From Streptomyces flavofungini (GTDB lineage Bacteria; Actinomycetota; Actinomycetes; Streptomycetales; Streptomycetaceae): 64,000 nucleotides of DNA. The notes beneath the pieces are model-generated. The model made no database searches. It worked only from the letters and a program-made list of their open reading frames with translations, and had not been told where the DNA came from. The DNA lies in assembly GCF_014650815.1 (NCBI RefSeq), contig NZ_BMVR01000017.1:62001-126000 (forward strand), written 5' to 3'. The position numbers and the translations under genes are program-made. Shown piece after piece: positions 33,739-42,520 of this stretch; position 1 is the first letter of the stretch, and each line of letters starts with the position of its first letter.

Positions 33739-34710
33739 TCACCCGTAAAGCGCCGCCAACGCCGCCCCCGTCGCGGCCATCCGCTTCCGCAGCTCCGGCG
33801 GCCGCACCACCTCAACCTGCGCGCCCAGCCTCAGCAGTTCACCCTCCGCATGGGTGAGGCTCTCGATCGGGATGAGGGCGCGCCGCCAGCCGCCAGGCTG
33901 CTCCTCCTCTCCCGCGTCCACGGCGTCGACGACCGCCGGTATGCCGAGTTCCCGCAGCCGCTCGGCACCGGCGGGGGAGATGCGGATCTCCGCCCGCCCC
34001 TGCCACAGCGATTCCTGCAACTGCCCCGTGTGTTCCCGCCAGTAGGAGGCCAGGTCGAAGTCCGCGGGCGGCGTGAACTCCTCGTTGAGAGGCCGCAGCT
34101 CCAGGATCTGGCTGACCCGGTAGGTGCGGGGCGCGTCGGCATCGGCGCGCGCGACCACGTACCAGGAACCTGCCTTGAGCACGATCCCGTACGGCTCGAG
34201 CCGTCGCTCCACGACCCGCGGGGCGTACCACCGCCGGTAGCGGACCTGGACCGCCCGCCGCTGCCAGACCGCCGCCGCGACCGCGGGCAGATGCGGGACG
34301 TCGTCGGCCTCCCGGTACCAACCGGGCGCGTCGAGGTGGAACCGCTCGCGGATGCCGCGCGCCTGCCGCCGCAGCTCGACCGGCAGGGCGGCCGCGAGTT
34401 TCAGTTCGGCCGCAGCGAGGACCGAGCCGAGTCCCAGCTCGGCCGCGGGTCCGGGCAGCGCGGCCAGGAACAGCGCCTCGGCCTCACCGGCGGTGAGCCC
34501 GGTCAGGCGGGTGCGGTAGCCGTCGAGGAGCGTGTACCCGCCGTCGTGGCCCGCCTCCCCGCAGACCGGAACACCGGCCGCCACCAGCGACTCCACGTCC
34601 CGGTAGACCGTACGGACGGACACCTCAAGCTCTGCCGCGAGGGCGGCGGCGGTCATCCGGCCGCGGTTCTGCAGCAGCAGGAGGAGCGAGACAAGTCGGC
34701 TGGCGCGCAT
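33739..34710 (-). CDS. YafY-type regulator with HTH_11 and WYL domains
   Basis: This 323-residue regulator has an N-terminal helix-turn-helix (MTAAALAAELEVSVRTVYRD, then VESLVAAGVPV) and a WYL ligand domain (YRRWYAPRVVERRLEPYGIV, then KAGSWYVVARADADAPRTYR) with a WCX tail. WYL proteins sense nucleotides, nucleic acids or small molecules. It is divergent from an unknown gene at 34776. A 29-base palindrome sits exactly between the two starts and overlaps their promoter region, so autoregulation and control of that gene are likely. Confidence 0.88.
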   Translation of the reverse strand: MRASRLVSLLLLLQNRGRMTAAALAAELEVSVRTVYRDVESLVAAGVPVCGEAGHDGGYTLLDGYRTRLTGLTAGEAEALFLAALPGPAAELGLGSVLAAAELKLAAALPVELRRQARGIRERFHLDAPGWYREADDVPHLPAVAAAVWQRRAVQVRYRRWYAPRVVERRLEPYGIVLKAGSWYVVARADADAPRTYRVSQILELRPLNEEFTPPADFDLASYWREHTGQLQESLWQGRAEIRISPAGAERLRELGIPAVVDAVDAGEEEQPGGWRRALIPIESLTHAEGELLRLGAQVEVVRPPELRKRMAATGAALAALYG

Positions 34711-34728
34711 GCTCAGAAAATCTAGCCG

Positions 34729-34757
34729 TATCCACTGACACTGGCTGTCAGTGGATA
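34729..34757. promoter_or_regulatory. WYL-regulator operator (12-base perfect arms)
   Basis: TATCCACTGACA (34729-34740) and TGTCAGTGGATA (34746-34757) are exact inverted repeats around CTGGC. The site is 18 bases from each start codon, filling the 65-base divergent spacer. Confidence 0.72.
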
Positions 34758-34775
34758 TGTCCTAGCCTCCCCGAC

Positions 34776-35252
34776 ATGGACAACAGCACTGGATTCGCCT
34801 TCCTGACCGGCACTTATGACGTCGTCAACCGTTGGCGCAAGGACTTCCTCGACCCCACCGAGGGCGAGGACCGCTGGGAGGAGTTCCCGGGCCTCACCCG
34901 CGCCTCCGTGCACTTCGACGGGCGCGCCAGTTTCGACGAGATCGACTTCCCTACCAAGGGCTTCGCCGGGCTGACCCTGCGCCTGTACGACCCCGCGGCC
35001 GACGCTTGGTCCCTGTACTGGTCGAGCAAGCGCACCGGCACGCTGTTCCCGCCGGTGACCGGCCGTTTCGAGCCGGACGGCACCGGCGTCTTCCACGGCG
35101 ACGACGAGCACGACGGCCGTAAGGTGAAGGTCCGCTTCATCTGGTCGGGGATCACCGGGACGAGCGCCCACTGGGAGCAGGCGTTCTCCGCGGACGGGGG
35201 AGAGACCTGGCTCACCAACTGGCACATGCACATCACCCGTTGGGCAACCTGA
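34776..35252 (+). CDS. Soluble protein of unknown function controlled with the WYL regulator
   Basis: This 158-residue protein is rich in Trp and Asp and predicted to be mostly beta-strand. Segments include TGTYDVVNRWRKDFLDPTEG, LTLRLYDPAADAWSLYWSS and SAHWEQAFSADGGETWLTNW. The layout resembles lipocalin-like DUF1579-type proteins, but I cannot name the family. No signal peptide. It is divergent from the WYL gene and directly abuts its palindromic operator, so it is the best candidate target and may make or degrade the regulator's ligand. Confidence 0.7.
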   Translation: MDNSTGFAFLTGTYDVVNRWRKDFLDPTEGEDRWEEFPGLTRASVHFDGRASFDEIDFPTKGFAGLTLRLYDPAADAWSLYWSSKRTGTLFPPVTGRFEPDGTGVFHGDDEHDGRKVKVRFIWSGITGTSAHWEQAFSADGGETWLTNWHMHITRWAT

Positions 35253-35380
35253 CCCGGCGCCCTCAGGCAGTCACCGACCTGTGGCCGTCCGTCGGGCCGC
35301 GCCACGGCTGAGAAGCCTCTCTTGAACCTGGGACGGGGGGGGAGGGGAACGCAGCGGTCGGTCGGGCGGCATGCCCACCC

Positions 35381-35420
35381 CCGGTCGGCACGTGGCGCGA
35401 CCGGTCAGCACGTGGCGCGA
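35381..35420. repeat. Tandem 20-base duplication at the 3' end of the STAND gene
   Basis: CCGGTCGGCACGTGGCGCGA (35381-35400) is followed directly by CCGGTCAGCACGTGGCGCGA (35401-35420). The second copy contains the final codons and stop of the leftward gene. The G/A difference falls in the stop codon, so the downstream copy does not encode a stop. Confidence 0.75.
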
Positions 35421-38400
35421 TAGGAGAGATCCGGCAGATACGTCCGCCAGTCCCGCCGCGACAGCCCCGACCCCGTCCGTTCGCACACAGCGGCCATCAG
35501 ACGCGCGGGGTCGAGTGCGTACTTCTGCAGGGGCACATGGGAGCCACCCGCGAACAGCGTCTTGCCGTCGGCGCTGAAGGCCAGGGACGTGATCGCGTCG
35601 CCGGGCGCGGGCAGGGGCGAGCCCAACGGCTGGCTGGAGGGGACGTCCCACAGCTGGATGGCCCCGGAGTGGGTGGCGACGGCGAGCGTGGTGTTGTCGT
35701 GGGAGAAGGCGAGCGCGGTGACCCAGTCGTCGTCGGCGGCGGGCGCGGTGGCGGAGTCCGCGGCGGTCAGCACGGCGCGGCGTGCGCGTCCGGCGCCGTC
35801 CCAGATGGTCACCCGGCCGTAGGCGTCGCCCGCGGCCAGGTACTGCCCGCCAGGGCTGAACGCCAGCTCGCTGGTGAGGGTGCCGCTCAGCGAGGTGGCC
35901 ACGGTCTTGCCCGAGCGGGTGTCGGAGATGGCTCTCCAGGAGGCGACCCTGGCCGAGTCCTGGCGCACCGCGAGCCCTCCGGAGATCCCCTTCAGGGTCC
36001 TGACCTTCCTGGGCCGGCCACCGGAGCGCAGGTCCCACACCGCGGTGGTGTCGCGCATCGTGCTGCGGGCCACGAACAGGCGGGAGCCGTCGGCGCTGAG
36101 CACGATGCCGTCCAGCCCGCTCCCCTCCATCGCGTCCCCGCCCACGTCGACCACCGCGTGCTCACGCCCGCCCCGGACGTCCCAGACCCTGACCCGGTCC
36201 TGTTCCGGCGCCCGGGCGGCGCCCATCGGCCGAGCCTGCCCGTAGGCGAAGTACCGGCCGTCGGCGCTGAACGTCATGAGGTCGGTGCACTCCTCCGGCT
36301 GCTCCGCATCGTCACCGAGCACGCCCGAGCCCACCACCTCCTGCGATACCGTGCCGCCGGAACTGCCGGACCCGGGGCTGTCCTCATCGGCCCTGGGGCA
36401 AGGTTCGACGGGCGGCTTGAAGACGGTCCGCCCGCTCCGGGTGTCGATCAGCCGCAGGTCCTTGCCGTCGCCCCGGTGGCGGACGACGGCCTGGGTGCGG
36501 CCGTCCGCGGCCAGCTTCCCCGGGGAGAAGTAGTCCGGGCGCCATGCCGCGTCGACCACCGGCCGCACACTCAGCGAGTGCACGACCGTCCTCGTCTCGT
36601 TGAAGTAGCGCACGGCTCCTGCGTCCAGGTCGAGCTCGAACCCCCACGTCGCGCTGCCGATGGTGGCCACGCGCAACACCGGCGCGTCCGGCGCCGCCAG
36701 CCGCCACATCTCGACCCCGTCCGCCGTGGACGCCACCGCGAACCTGCCGTCCGCGCTGAAGCGGACGTCCTCCATCCCTTTGCTCGCCACCCGCGGTGTC
36801 TGGCGGCCGCTGCGCAGGTCCCAGCGGCGGATCTCACGGCCGGTGACGCGTGCCAGGTGCTTGCCGTCCGGGGTGAAGACGAACGAGGCGCCGTCGCAGT
36901 CGAACCCCTTCTTGCCCTTGGTCAGCTTCTTGTCCTTGGTCAGCCAGGAGCGGTTGAGCCGGGTGCGCTTGGCGATGTCCCAGAGCTCCAGCGGGCCCTT
37001 CTCCCCGCACCGGGCCAGCCAGCGATTGTCCGCGCTCAGCGCCAGACTCTCCGGAACGTCCGGGTGCCGCCGTTTCATGGTCAGCAGGGCCCGGCCACTG
37101 CGTACGTCGAAGAGCTTGCTGTACGAATCATCCGCAGGGTCCGAGCCTTCTGACACGCCTGACTCGCCCGAGCTCTCCCACGTATCTGACTCGCCCGGGT
37201 CCGCCGGCGGACCGGAGCCGTCCGAACCCTCCAACGGATCCGAGCCGCCCGAGCTCTCCGCCGTGCCCGCGCCGTCGACGCTCCACACCTGGAGTGCCAC
37301 CCGCCTGCCGTCGGGCGAAAAGACAACGCTCTCCGGCTCGGCCGCGGGCAAGCGGCTGATCTCTCGTCCGGCACGGACGTCCCACATCAGCGTGTAGTCC
37401 GTCCGGTCCACGGCCAGCACCCGGCCGTCCGGACTGACCTTCACGTCCGCACCGTCCGCGACCCGCTTCCCGAGCCCAGGATACGAACGCGCTCGCGGCC
37501 GCAACTTCCGCATGTCCCACGTACGCACGCGCTGCGCGCCCACCGCCACCAGCGTCCGCCCGTCGGCGGTCAACTCGGTCGCCACAGCCTCCGACGCGGC
37601 GCCCGGACGGGAGAAGGACGACACCTCGCGCTGCGCCATGGCGCCGAGCAGCGCCGAGCGCGTCTCGGTGGACTCCGCGAGCCGCCAGGCGGCGACACTC
37701 AACCGCATCGCGGTGACCGGATCATGATCACGCATGCTCGCGGCGGCCGCCGCGATACGACGGGCCTCCGCCTCTACCTGCCGACGCTCACTCGTACGAC
37801 TCTCCCGCCACGCCAGCGCGCCCGCCACCACCGACAGGACCACCAGCACCGCCAGCGCACCCGACAGGACACGACGACGGCGCCGCGCCCGCGTACGAGC
37901 CCGCCGACTCGCCGTGAGAAAGGACAGCTCAAGCCCCGTCAGATCCGCACACCCGCCACCCTCGGCGGTGAAGTGCTCCACCGCCGTGGTCAGTCGCGCG
38001 CCCCGGTACAACGCGCCCCCGTCGTGCTTCAGTTCCTCCCAGGTGCGCGCCGCCTCCGTCAGATGGCGGTGGGCGCGCAGCCGGTCGCGGTGGGCGTCCA
38101 CCCAGGAGCCGAGCCGGGGCCAGGAAGTGATGAGCGCCTCGTGGGCGAGGTCCACGGTGTCGTCGTCGAGGGTGATGAGCCGGGCCCGGGCCAACAGGTC
38201 CACCACGGCGTCGACCTCATCGCGCTCGCCGAAGTCGAGCTCCGCTCGCCGGATCGGACGCCGGGTGTCCTGCGCGCCCTCGCCCGGGGCGATCAGCCGG
38301 AGCAGGATCAGCCGTGCCAACTCCCTGCGGCTGTCCGAGAGCCGCGCGTGCACGTCCTCGGCGGTGCGGGCGATGGCACCGTGCACGCCGCCCGTGTCCT

Positions 38401-39403
38401 CGTACCCCTGCAAGGTCAGCGTCCGGCCACGCCTCCGCCGCCAGGTCTCCCGCAGCGCGTGGGAGAGCAGCGGCAGCGCCCCCGGCTCACCGTCGGCCTC
38501 TTGCACCAGCCGGGCGGTCAACTCACGCTCGACAATCAGCCCTGAGACCTGCGCGGGCTTCACCACCGCCTGCCGCAGCTCGCCCGGCGACATCGCCGTG
38601 ACCAGAAGACTGGCGTCGGACAACACGTCCGCCAGGACCCGGTGTTCGGCGCAGCGACCGTAGAAGTCCGCCCGCACACCGAGTACGACCCGCAGCCGAC
38701 TGTCGGGACCCCGTGCCTCCAGGAGCCGGTCGATGAAGTCGGCCCGTTCCTGCGGATCCCGGCAGAGCGTGAACACCTCCTCGAACTGATCGATGATCAG
38801 CCAGGTGTCACCGTCCCCCGTGGCGGGCGTGAACACTGCTGTGTGCGTACGCAAAGGGTGCTCGCCCGGCGTGAGAATCCGAATCGCCGCAGGCCGCGCC
38901 ATGCCATCGTCCGCGCGCCGCAGCCGGGGTATGAGTCCCGCTCGCAGCAGGGACGATTTACCACCCCCGGAAGGACCGAAGACCACCGTGAAGCGGCCCT
39001 CGCGCACACGCCGGACCAGGTCCTCCGTCAGCCGCTCCCGCCCGAAGAACAACTCCTCGTCATCGGGCTCAAAGCGCGTAAGACCCCGGTACGGCGACTC
39101 CCCGGGGCTGCCCGCACCCTCGTCCAGTGGCTCCTCGGCCTGCTCCCGCTCCGCGTCACGCCAGCGCCGCTCCCACTCCTGCGGATCGGCCCCGCAGGCC
39201 TCCGCGTACGTGCGCACCACCGCCAGCGACGGCAGTTTGTCCCCCGCCGCCGCCTGCGACAGCGCCGTCACCGAGTAACCCGCCCGCTGGGCCATCACCC
39301 GATACGAAGGCGCCCCCGCCTCCTGCCGCATCTTCCGCAACTCCACCGCGAACCGGGCCACCGGCCCGTCCGTCGGATCGAGCGGCTTCTCCCGACGCCC
39401 CAC
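35405..39403 (-). CDS. XRE-STAND NTPase-WD40 repeat protein
   Basis: This 1332-residue protein has an XRE-like helix-turn-helix (about 15-75, YRVMAQRAGYSVTALSQAAA). A STAND NTPase follows, introduced by SPYRGLTRFEPDDEELFFGR, with P-loop GPSGGGKS at 143-150 and Walker B WLIIDQFEEVF near 200. A single membrane helix (about 525-546, after an Arg-rich stretch) precedes about a dozen WD40-like repeats with TWDMRKL, LWDIAKR, RWDLRSG, VWDLRSG and LWDVPSS. A Ser/Gly/Glu/Asp/Pro-rich insert interrupts one blade near residue 735. The start is GTG. The class resembles signal-sensing or defence STAND proteins. The function here is unknown. Confidence 0.87.
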   Translation of the reverse strand: MGRREKPLDPTDGPVARFAVELRKMRQEAGAPSYRVMAQRAGYSVTALSQAAAGDKLPSLAVVRTYAEACGADPQEWERRWRDAEREQAEEPLDEGAGSPGESPYRGLTRFEPDDEELFFGRERLTEDLVRRVREGRFTVVFGPSGGGKSSLLRAGLIPRLRRADDGMARPAAIRILTPGEHPLRTHTAVFTPATGDGDTWLIIDQFEEVFTLCRDPQERADFIDRLLEARGPDSRLRVVLGVRADFYGRCAEHRVLADVLSDASLLVTAMSPGELRQAVVKPAQVSGLIVERELTARLVQEADGEPGALPLLSHALRETWRRRRGRTLTLQGYEDTGGVHGAIARTAEDVHARLSDSRRELARLILLRLIAPGEGAQDTRRPIRRAELDFGERDEVDAVVDLLARARLITLDDDTVDLAHEALITSWPRLGSWVDAHRDRLRAHRHLTEAARTWEELKHDGGALYRGARLTTAVEHFTAEGGGCADLTGLELSFLTASRRARTRARRRRRVLSGALAVLVVLSVVAGALAWRESRTSERRQVEAEARRIAAAAASMRDHDPVTAMRLSVAAWRLAESTETRSALLGAMAQREVSSFSRPGAASEAVATELTADGRTLVAVGAQRVRTWDMRKLRPRARSYPGLGKRVADGADVKVSPDGRVLAVDRTDYTLMWDVRAGREISRLPAAEPESVVFSPDGRRVALQVWSVDGAGTAESSGGSDPLEGSDGSGPPADPGESDTWESSGESGVSEGSDPADDSYSKLFDVRSGRALLTMKRRHPDVPESLALSADNRWLARCGEKGPLELWDIAKRTRLNRSWLTKDKKLTKGKKGFDCDGASFVFTPDGKHLARVTGREIRRWDLRSGRQTPRVASKGMEDVRFSADGRFAVASTADGVEMWRLAAPDAPVLRVATIGSATWGFELDLDAGAVRYFNETRTVVHSLSVRPVVDAAWRPDYFSPGKLAADGRTQAVVRHRGDGKDLRLIDTRSGRTVFKPPVEPCPRADEDSPGSGSSGGTVSQEVVGSGVLGDDAEQPEECTDLMTFSADGRYFAYGQARPMGAARAPEQDRVRVWDVRGGREHAVVDVGGDAMEGSGLDGIVLSADGSRLFVARSTMRDTTAVWDLRSGGRPRKVRTLKGISGGLAVRQDSARVASWRAISDTRSGKTVATSLSGTLTSELAFSPGGQYLAAGDAYGRVTIWDGAGRARRAVLTAADSATAPAADDDWVTALAFSHDNTTLAVATHSGAIQLWDVPSSQPLGSPLPAPGDAITSLAFSADGKTLFAGGSHVPLQKYALDPARLMAAVCERTGSGLSRRDWRTYLPDLSYRATC

Positions 39404-39689
39404 CCCGCGCCCCCCATATGCCGTTGATCGATCGCGCCAAACCTACGAGGAGCCGCCCCTCCCGGCAAGGAATGCGGCGGGCCCGCGCGAGGCGCCGGGC
39501 GCGACCGGGCCGACCTCGCCGAGATTGTTCACCAGCACCGAAGCGGGGTGCTGAAAAACGCCGCACGCTGTGGACTCTCGTCATCAGCACGGCCACGGCC
39601 CGCCTCTGCGCGGGGCGTACCGCGCTGCCGATCCGCGGGTTCCATAGACCTCTCCGCAGGGGTCGGCCCGCGGCAGGGAGGGACGAGAA

Positions 39690-40193
39690 ATGCCTACTTC
39701 GACGATTCGGCGCACCCGCTTGCGCACGGCGGTCACGAGCATCGGCGTCACCGGCGTGTTCGCGGGGCTCGCACTCAGCGGCGCGTCATCCGCCGGGGCG
39801 TCCAGCGCGGCCCCGGACGAGAAGAGTCCGCGCACCTCGATCGCCGCACCCATCGGCTTCCACGGGGTGTCCGGCAGCAGCAAGGCCAAGATCAGCGGGA
39901 CGTACCAGTACTGGTACGCGGGCAAGGACACCTCCGGCCGCGCCTTCTACGACGGCAAGTTCTCGGGCGCCACGGCGCAGGACCGTGTGTCGGGTGACGG
40001 GTACGAGGCCGTCCTGGCGCTCAAGTACGACGAGTTCACCGGCGGTGGCTGGCGGACCGTCAAGAACCGCGTGGCCGTGGTCAACAGCACCAAGTCGTGG
40101 TCGTTCCGGGCCAAGGACAAGGTCGTCGCCTACGCCTGCGACCGCAAGGTCGGCACGAAGAAGCTCCTCAACTGCAGGGCCTGGCGGTTCTGA
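39690..40193 (+). CDS. Secreted protein of unknown function
   Basis: This 167-residue protein has a signal peptide (RRTRLRTAVTS, hydrophobic core to about 32, cleavage near ASSA-AP). The mature beta-rich domain contains KISGTYQYWYAGKDTSGRAF and a Cys pair near the end (YACDRKVG, LNCRAWRF) that could form a disulfide. GGGAGG precedes the ATG at good spacing. The family is not known to me. It resembles small secreted Streptomyces proteins with a single-domain strand fold. An imperfect hairpin follows. Confidence 0.7.
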   Translation: MPTSTIRRTRLRTAVTSIGVTGVFAGLALSGASSAGASSAAPDEKSPRTSIAAPIGFHGVSGSSKAKISGTYQYWYAGKDTSGRAFYDGKFSGATAQDRVSGDGYEAVLALKYDEFTGGGWRTVKNRVAVVNSTKSWSFRAKDKVVAYACDRKVGTKKLLNCRAWRF

Positions 40194-40202
40194 CGGCCCG
40201 AT

Positions 40203-40247
40203 ACGCGTGGGTCTTTGCCGCACGGGGGGCAGCAAAGATCCATGCGT
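40203..40247 (+). terminator. Long imperfect hairpin terminator
   Basis: ACGCGTGGGTCTTTGCCGC pairs with GGCAGCAAAGATCCATGCGT in a stem of about 19 pairs. It has two G-U wobble pairs in the RNA and one mismatch. It starts ten bases after the secreted-protein stop. Confidence 0.65.
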
Positions 40248-40495
40248 GCCCCGCGCCCCACTCCTGCCCGGCCGACCGGCGGTGGGGGTGGGGGTGGGGC
40301 GGCCGGTGGTGGCGAGCGCGAAGAGGAATGATGCCGTCCGGCGCAGGTACGCCGACACGCACGCCGACACGGTGCGTGGCCAGATCTTGTCGGGACGTGG
40401 CCATCACGCCACCACCGGAGGCGTCGCCGACCGGCGAGTCTTACGCGGTGCCCCGGACCGCCGGCCGCACTCCCTCCCGTACAAGGATCGTCTCC

Positions 40496-41488
40496 ATGCC
40501 CCAGCCCCAGCCCGCCACCGCCCCCTTGACGATGCGTGCCGTGTCCCAGGACCGGGCCGGAGCCCCCGATGTCCTCAAGGTCGTCGAGACCGTGCGGCCG
40601 GAGCCGGGCCGGGGCGAGATCCTGGTCCGCGTACACGCGGCGGGCGTGAACCCCGCCGACTGGAAGACGCGCGCACGAGGCGTGTTCGGCACCGGAGCGA
40701 CGCCTCCCTTCACCCTGGGCTTCGACGTGGCCGGAGTCGTCGAGGCGGTGGGCGCGGGCGTGACGATCTTCGGGCCCGGCGACGAGGTGTTCGGGATGCC
40801 CCGCTTCCCGCACCCGGCAGGCGCGTACGCCGAGTACGTCACGGCACCGGCCCGCCACTTCGCCCCGCGCCCACGCGGCCTCGACGCCGTCCAGGCCGCC
40901 GCGCTGCCGCTGGCCTCGCTCACCGCCTGGCAGGCCCTGGTCGACACCGCCCGGCTGCAGGCGGGGGAGCGGGTGCTGGTCCATGCCGCCGCCGGTGGTG
41001 TCGGCCACCTGGCCGTGCAGATCGCCAAGGCGCGCGGCGCGTACGTCATCGCCACCGCCAGCACCGCCAAACACGACCTGCTGCGCACGCTCGGCGCCGA
41101 CGAGGTCATCGACTACCGCACGCAGGACGTCGCCGACACCGTCCGCGACGTGGACGTGGCCCTCGACAGCATCGGCGGACCCAACTGGACACACTCCCTG
41201 CGCACCTTGCGCCCGGGCGGCATCCTCGTCTCCCTGGTGCCGCCGGACGACACCTTCCCCGTCCAGCAGGCCGAGGAGGCGGGGGTGCGTGCGGCGTTCA
41301 TGCTCGTCGAACCCGACCAGCAGGGGCTGCGGGAGATCGGCGCGCTGGTCGAGGACGGCCGCCTGCGGGTGATCGTCGAGGCGGTGCTCCCACTGGAACA
41401 GGCCGCGCAGGCGCACACGTTGGGGGAGACCGGCCGCACCACGGGAAAGATCGTCCTGACCGTTGCCCCTGCGCCCGGGCGGCACTGA
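40496..41488 (+). CDS. NADP-dependent zinc-free oxidoreductase (MDR family)
   Basis: This 330-residue medium-chain reductase has the GroES-like VRVHAAGVNPADWKTRARGV and Rossmann motif VLVHAAAGGVGHLAVQIAKA. It ends with a family-typical IVEAVLPLEQAAQAHTLGE and GKIVLTV. It lacks structural-zinc Cys residues. It is a second member of the family seen at 10098 but not a close copy. The ATG follows AAGGA. The 300 bases upstream hold the terminator of the preceding gene and an isolated CCGGTGGTGGCG/CGCCACCACCGG inverted pair, with no regulator nearby. Confidence 0.87.
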   Translation: MPQPQPATAPLTMRAVSQDRAGAPDVLKVVETVRPEPGRGEILVRVHAAGVNPADWKTRARGVFGTGATPPFTLGFDVAGVVEAVGAGVTIFGPGDEVFGMPRFPHPAGAYAEYVTAPARHFAPRPRGLDAVQAAALPLASLTAWQALVDTARLQAGERVLVHAAAGGVGHLAVQIAKARGAYVIATASTAKHDLLRTLGADEVIDYRTQDVADTVRDVDVALDSIGGPNWTHSLRTLRPGGILVSLVPPDDTFPVQQAEEAGVRAAFMLVEPDQQGLREIGALVEDGRLRVIVEAVLPLEQAAQAHTLGETGRTTGKIVLTVAPAPGRH

Positions 41489-41636
41489 AACCCGCCTGCT
41501 GGCCAGGCGGGTCGGGTGGCTCCTCATCCTGGGTGGGGGCGGCTCGCCGTGAGTGAGTGGCCGATTGTGCCGTGCTGAGGCGGTGCTGGTCGAAATGGAC
41601 GGGCTGCGGTCAGGGGCGATGCCTAGCATGAGCGGC

Positions 41637-42407
41637 ATGCGTGAGTTCTTCACAGTTGATCAACGTCGGTTGTCGTTTCTGGACTTCGGCGGTTCAGGAG
41701 TCCCGATCCTGGCGTTTCACGGGAGTTTCAGCGAGGCGTCGGTGTTCGCCCCGCTGGCCGAGGCGCTGGCACCGCAGTGGCGAGTGCTGGCCCTGGACCA
41801 GCGCGGGCACGGCGAATCCGACCGCACCGAGAGCTATGAACGGGCCGATTTCGTCGCTGACATCGAAGCCTTCCACCGCCATCTGGGACTCGGCCCGGTG
41901 GCGATTCTCGGCCATTCCCTGGGCGGCGTGAACGCTTATCAGTACGTCGCCCGGCACCCGGACCGGGCCACAGCCCTGATCATCGAGGACGTATGCGCCG
42001 TGATGGACGCCGACTGGACGTTCACGACGCAGCTGCCTCGCAAGGCGCCGACCCGCGAGGCGTTGACCTCGGCCATCGGCTGGACGGCGCCCTATTTCGA
42101 GTGTTCCATCCGCCAGTTCGACGACGGCTGGGACTACTCGTTCGGTATCGAGGACACGGTGTTGTCCCAGAAGGCCCTCAACGGCGACCACTGGAGCGAC
42201 TGGGAGTCGGTGACGTGCCCGACCCTGCTGATCCGGGGAACGGACAGCGAGGTGCTGGCGCCGGATCATGCCCGGGAGATGGTCGCGCGCCGGGCTGGTC
42301 AGGCTCAGCTGGTCGAACTCCCGGCCGGGCACGTCGTGCATCACGACGTCCCCGACGAGTTCGCCGCCGCTGTGCGTACCTTCCTGTCTCAACTTCCCAC
42401 GGTGTAG
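41637..42407 (+). CDS. Alpha/beta hydrolase, paralogue A
   Basis: The 256-residue hydrolase starts MREFFTVDQRRLSFLDFGGS and has the nucleophile elbow VAILGHSLGGVNAYQ (Ser near 95). A candidate acid is the Asp in LLIRGTDSEVL, and the catalytic His is in LPAGHVVHHD. It is closely related to the convergent gene ending at 42521, including QKALNGDHW and SVTCPTLLI. The start was set at the ATG whose product aligns with the paralogue. Upstream in-frame ATGs add poorly conserved residues. The substrate is unknown. Confidence 0.83.
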   Translation: MREFFTVDQRRLSFLDFGGSGVPILAFHGSFSEASVFAPLAEALAPQWRVLALDQRGHGESDRTESYERADFVADIEAFHRHLGLGPVAILGHSLGGVNAYQYVARHPDRATALIIEDVCAVMDADWTFTTQLPRKAPTREALTSAIGWTAPYFECSIRQFDDGWDYSFGIEDTVLSQKALNGDHWSDWESVTCPTLLIRGTDSEVLAPDHAREMVARRAGQAQLVELPAGHVVHHDVPDEFAAAVRTFLSQLPTV

Positions 42408-42520
42408 CGGACGCTGGTGGGAAGCAGGGGGGGCGGGGGAGGAGCCCTGCGGGCCGTGGCGGCGGATGACACGCTTCCCTCCAGCAGGCCGAGTGACAAC
42501 AACCGCATCCCAGGGCCCCT

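Noticed and set aside
40303..40418. CCGGTGGTGGCG/CGCCACCACCGG inverted repeat as an insertion-sequence end pair
   Set aside because: Only about 90 bases lie between the arms, with no transposase and no target duplication. Probably chance in G+C-rich DNA.
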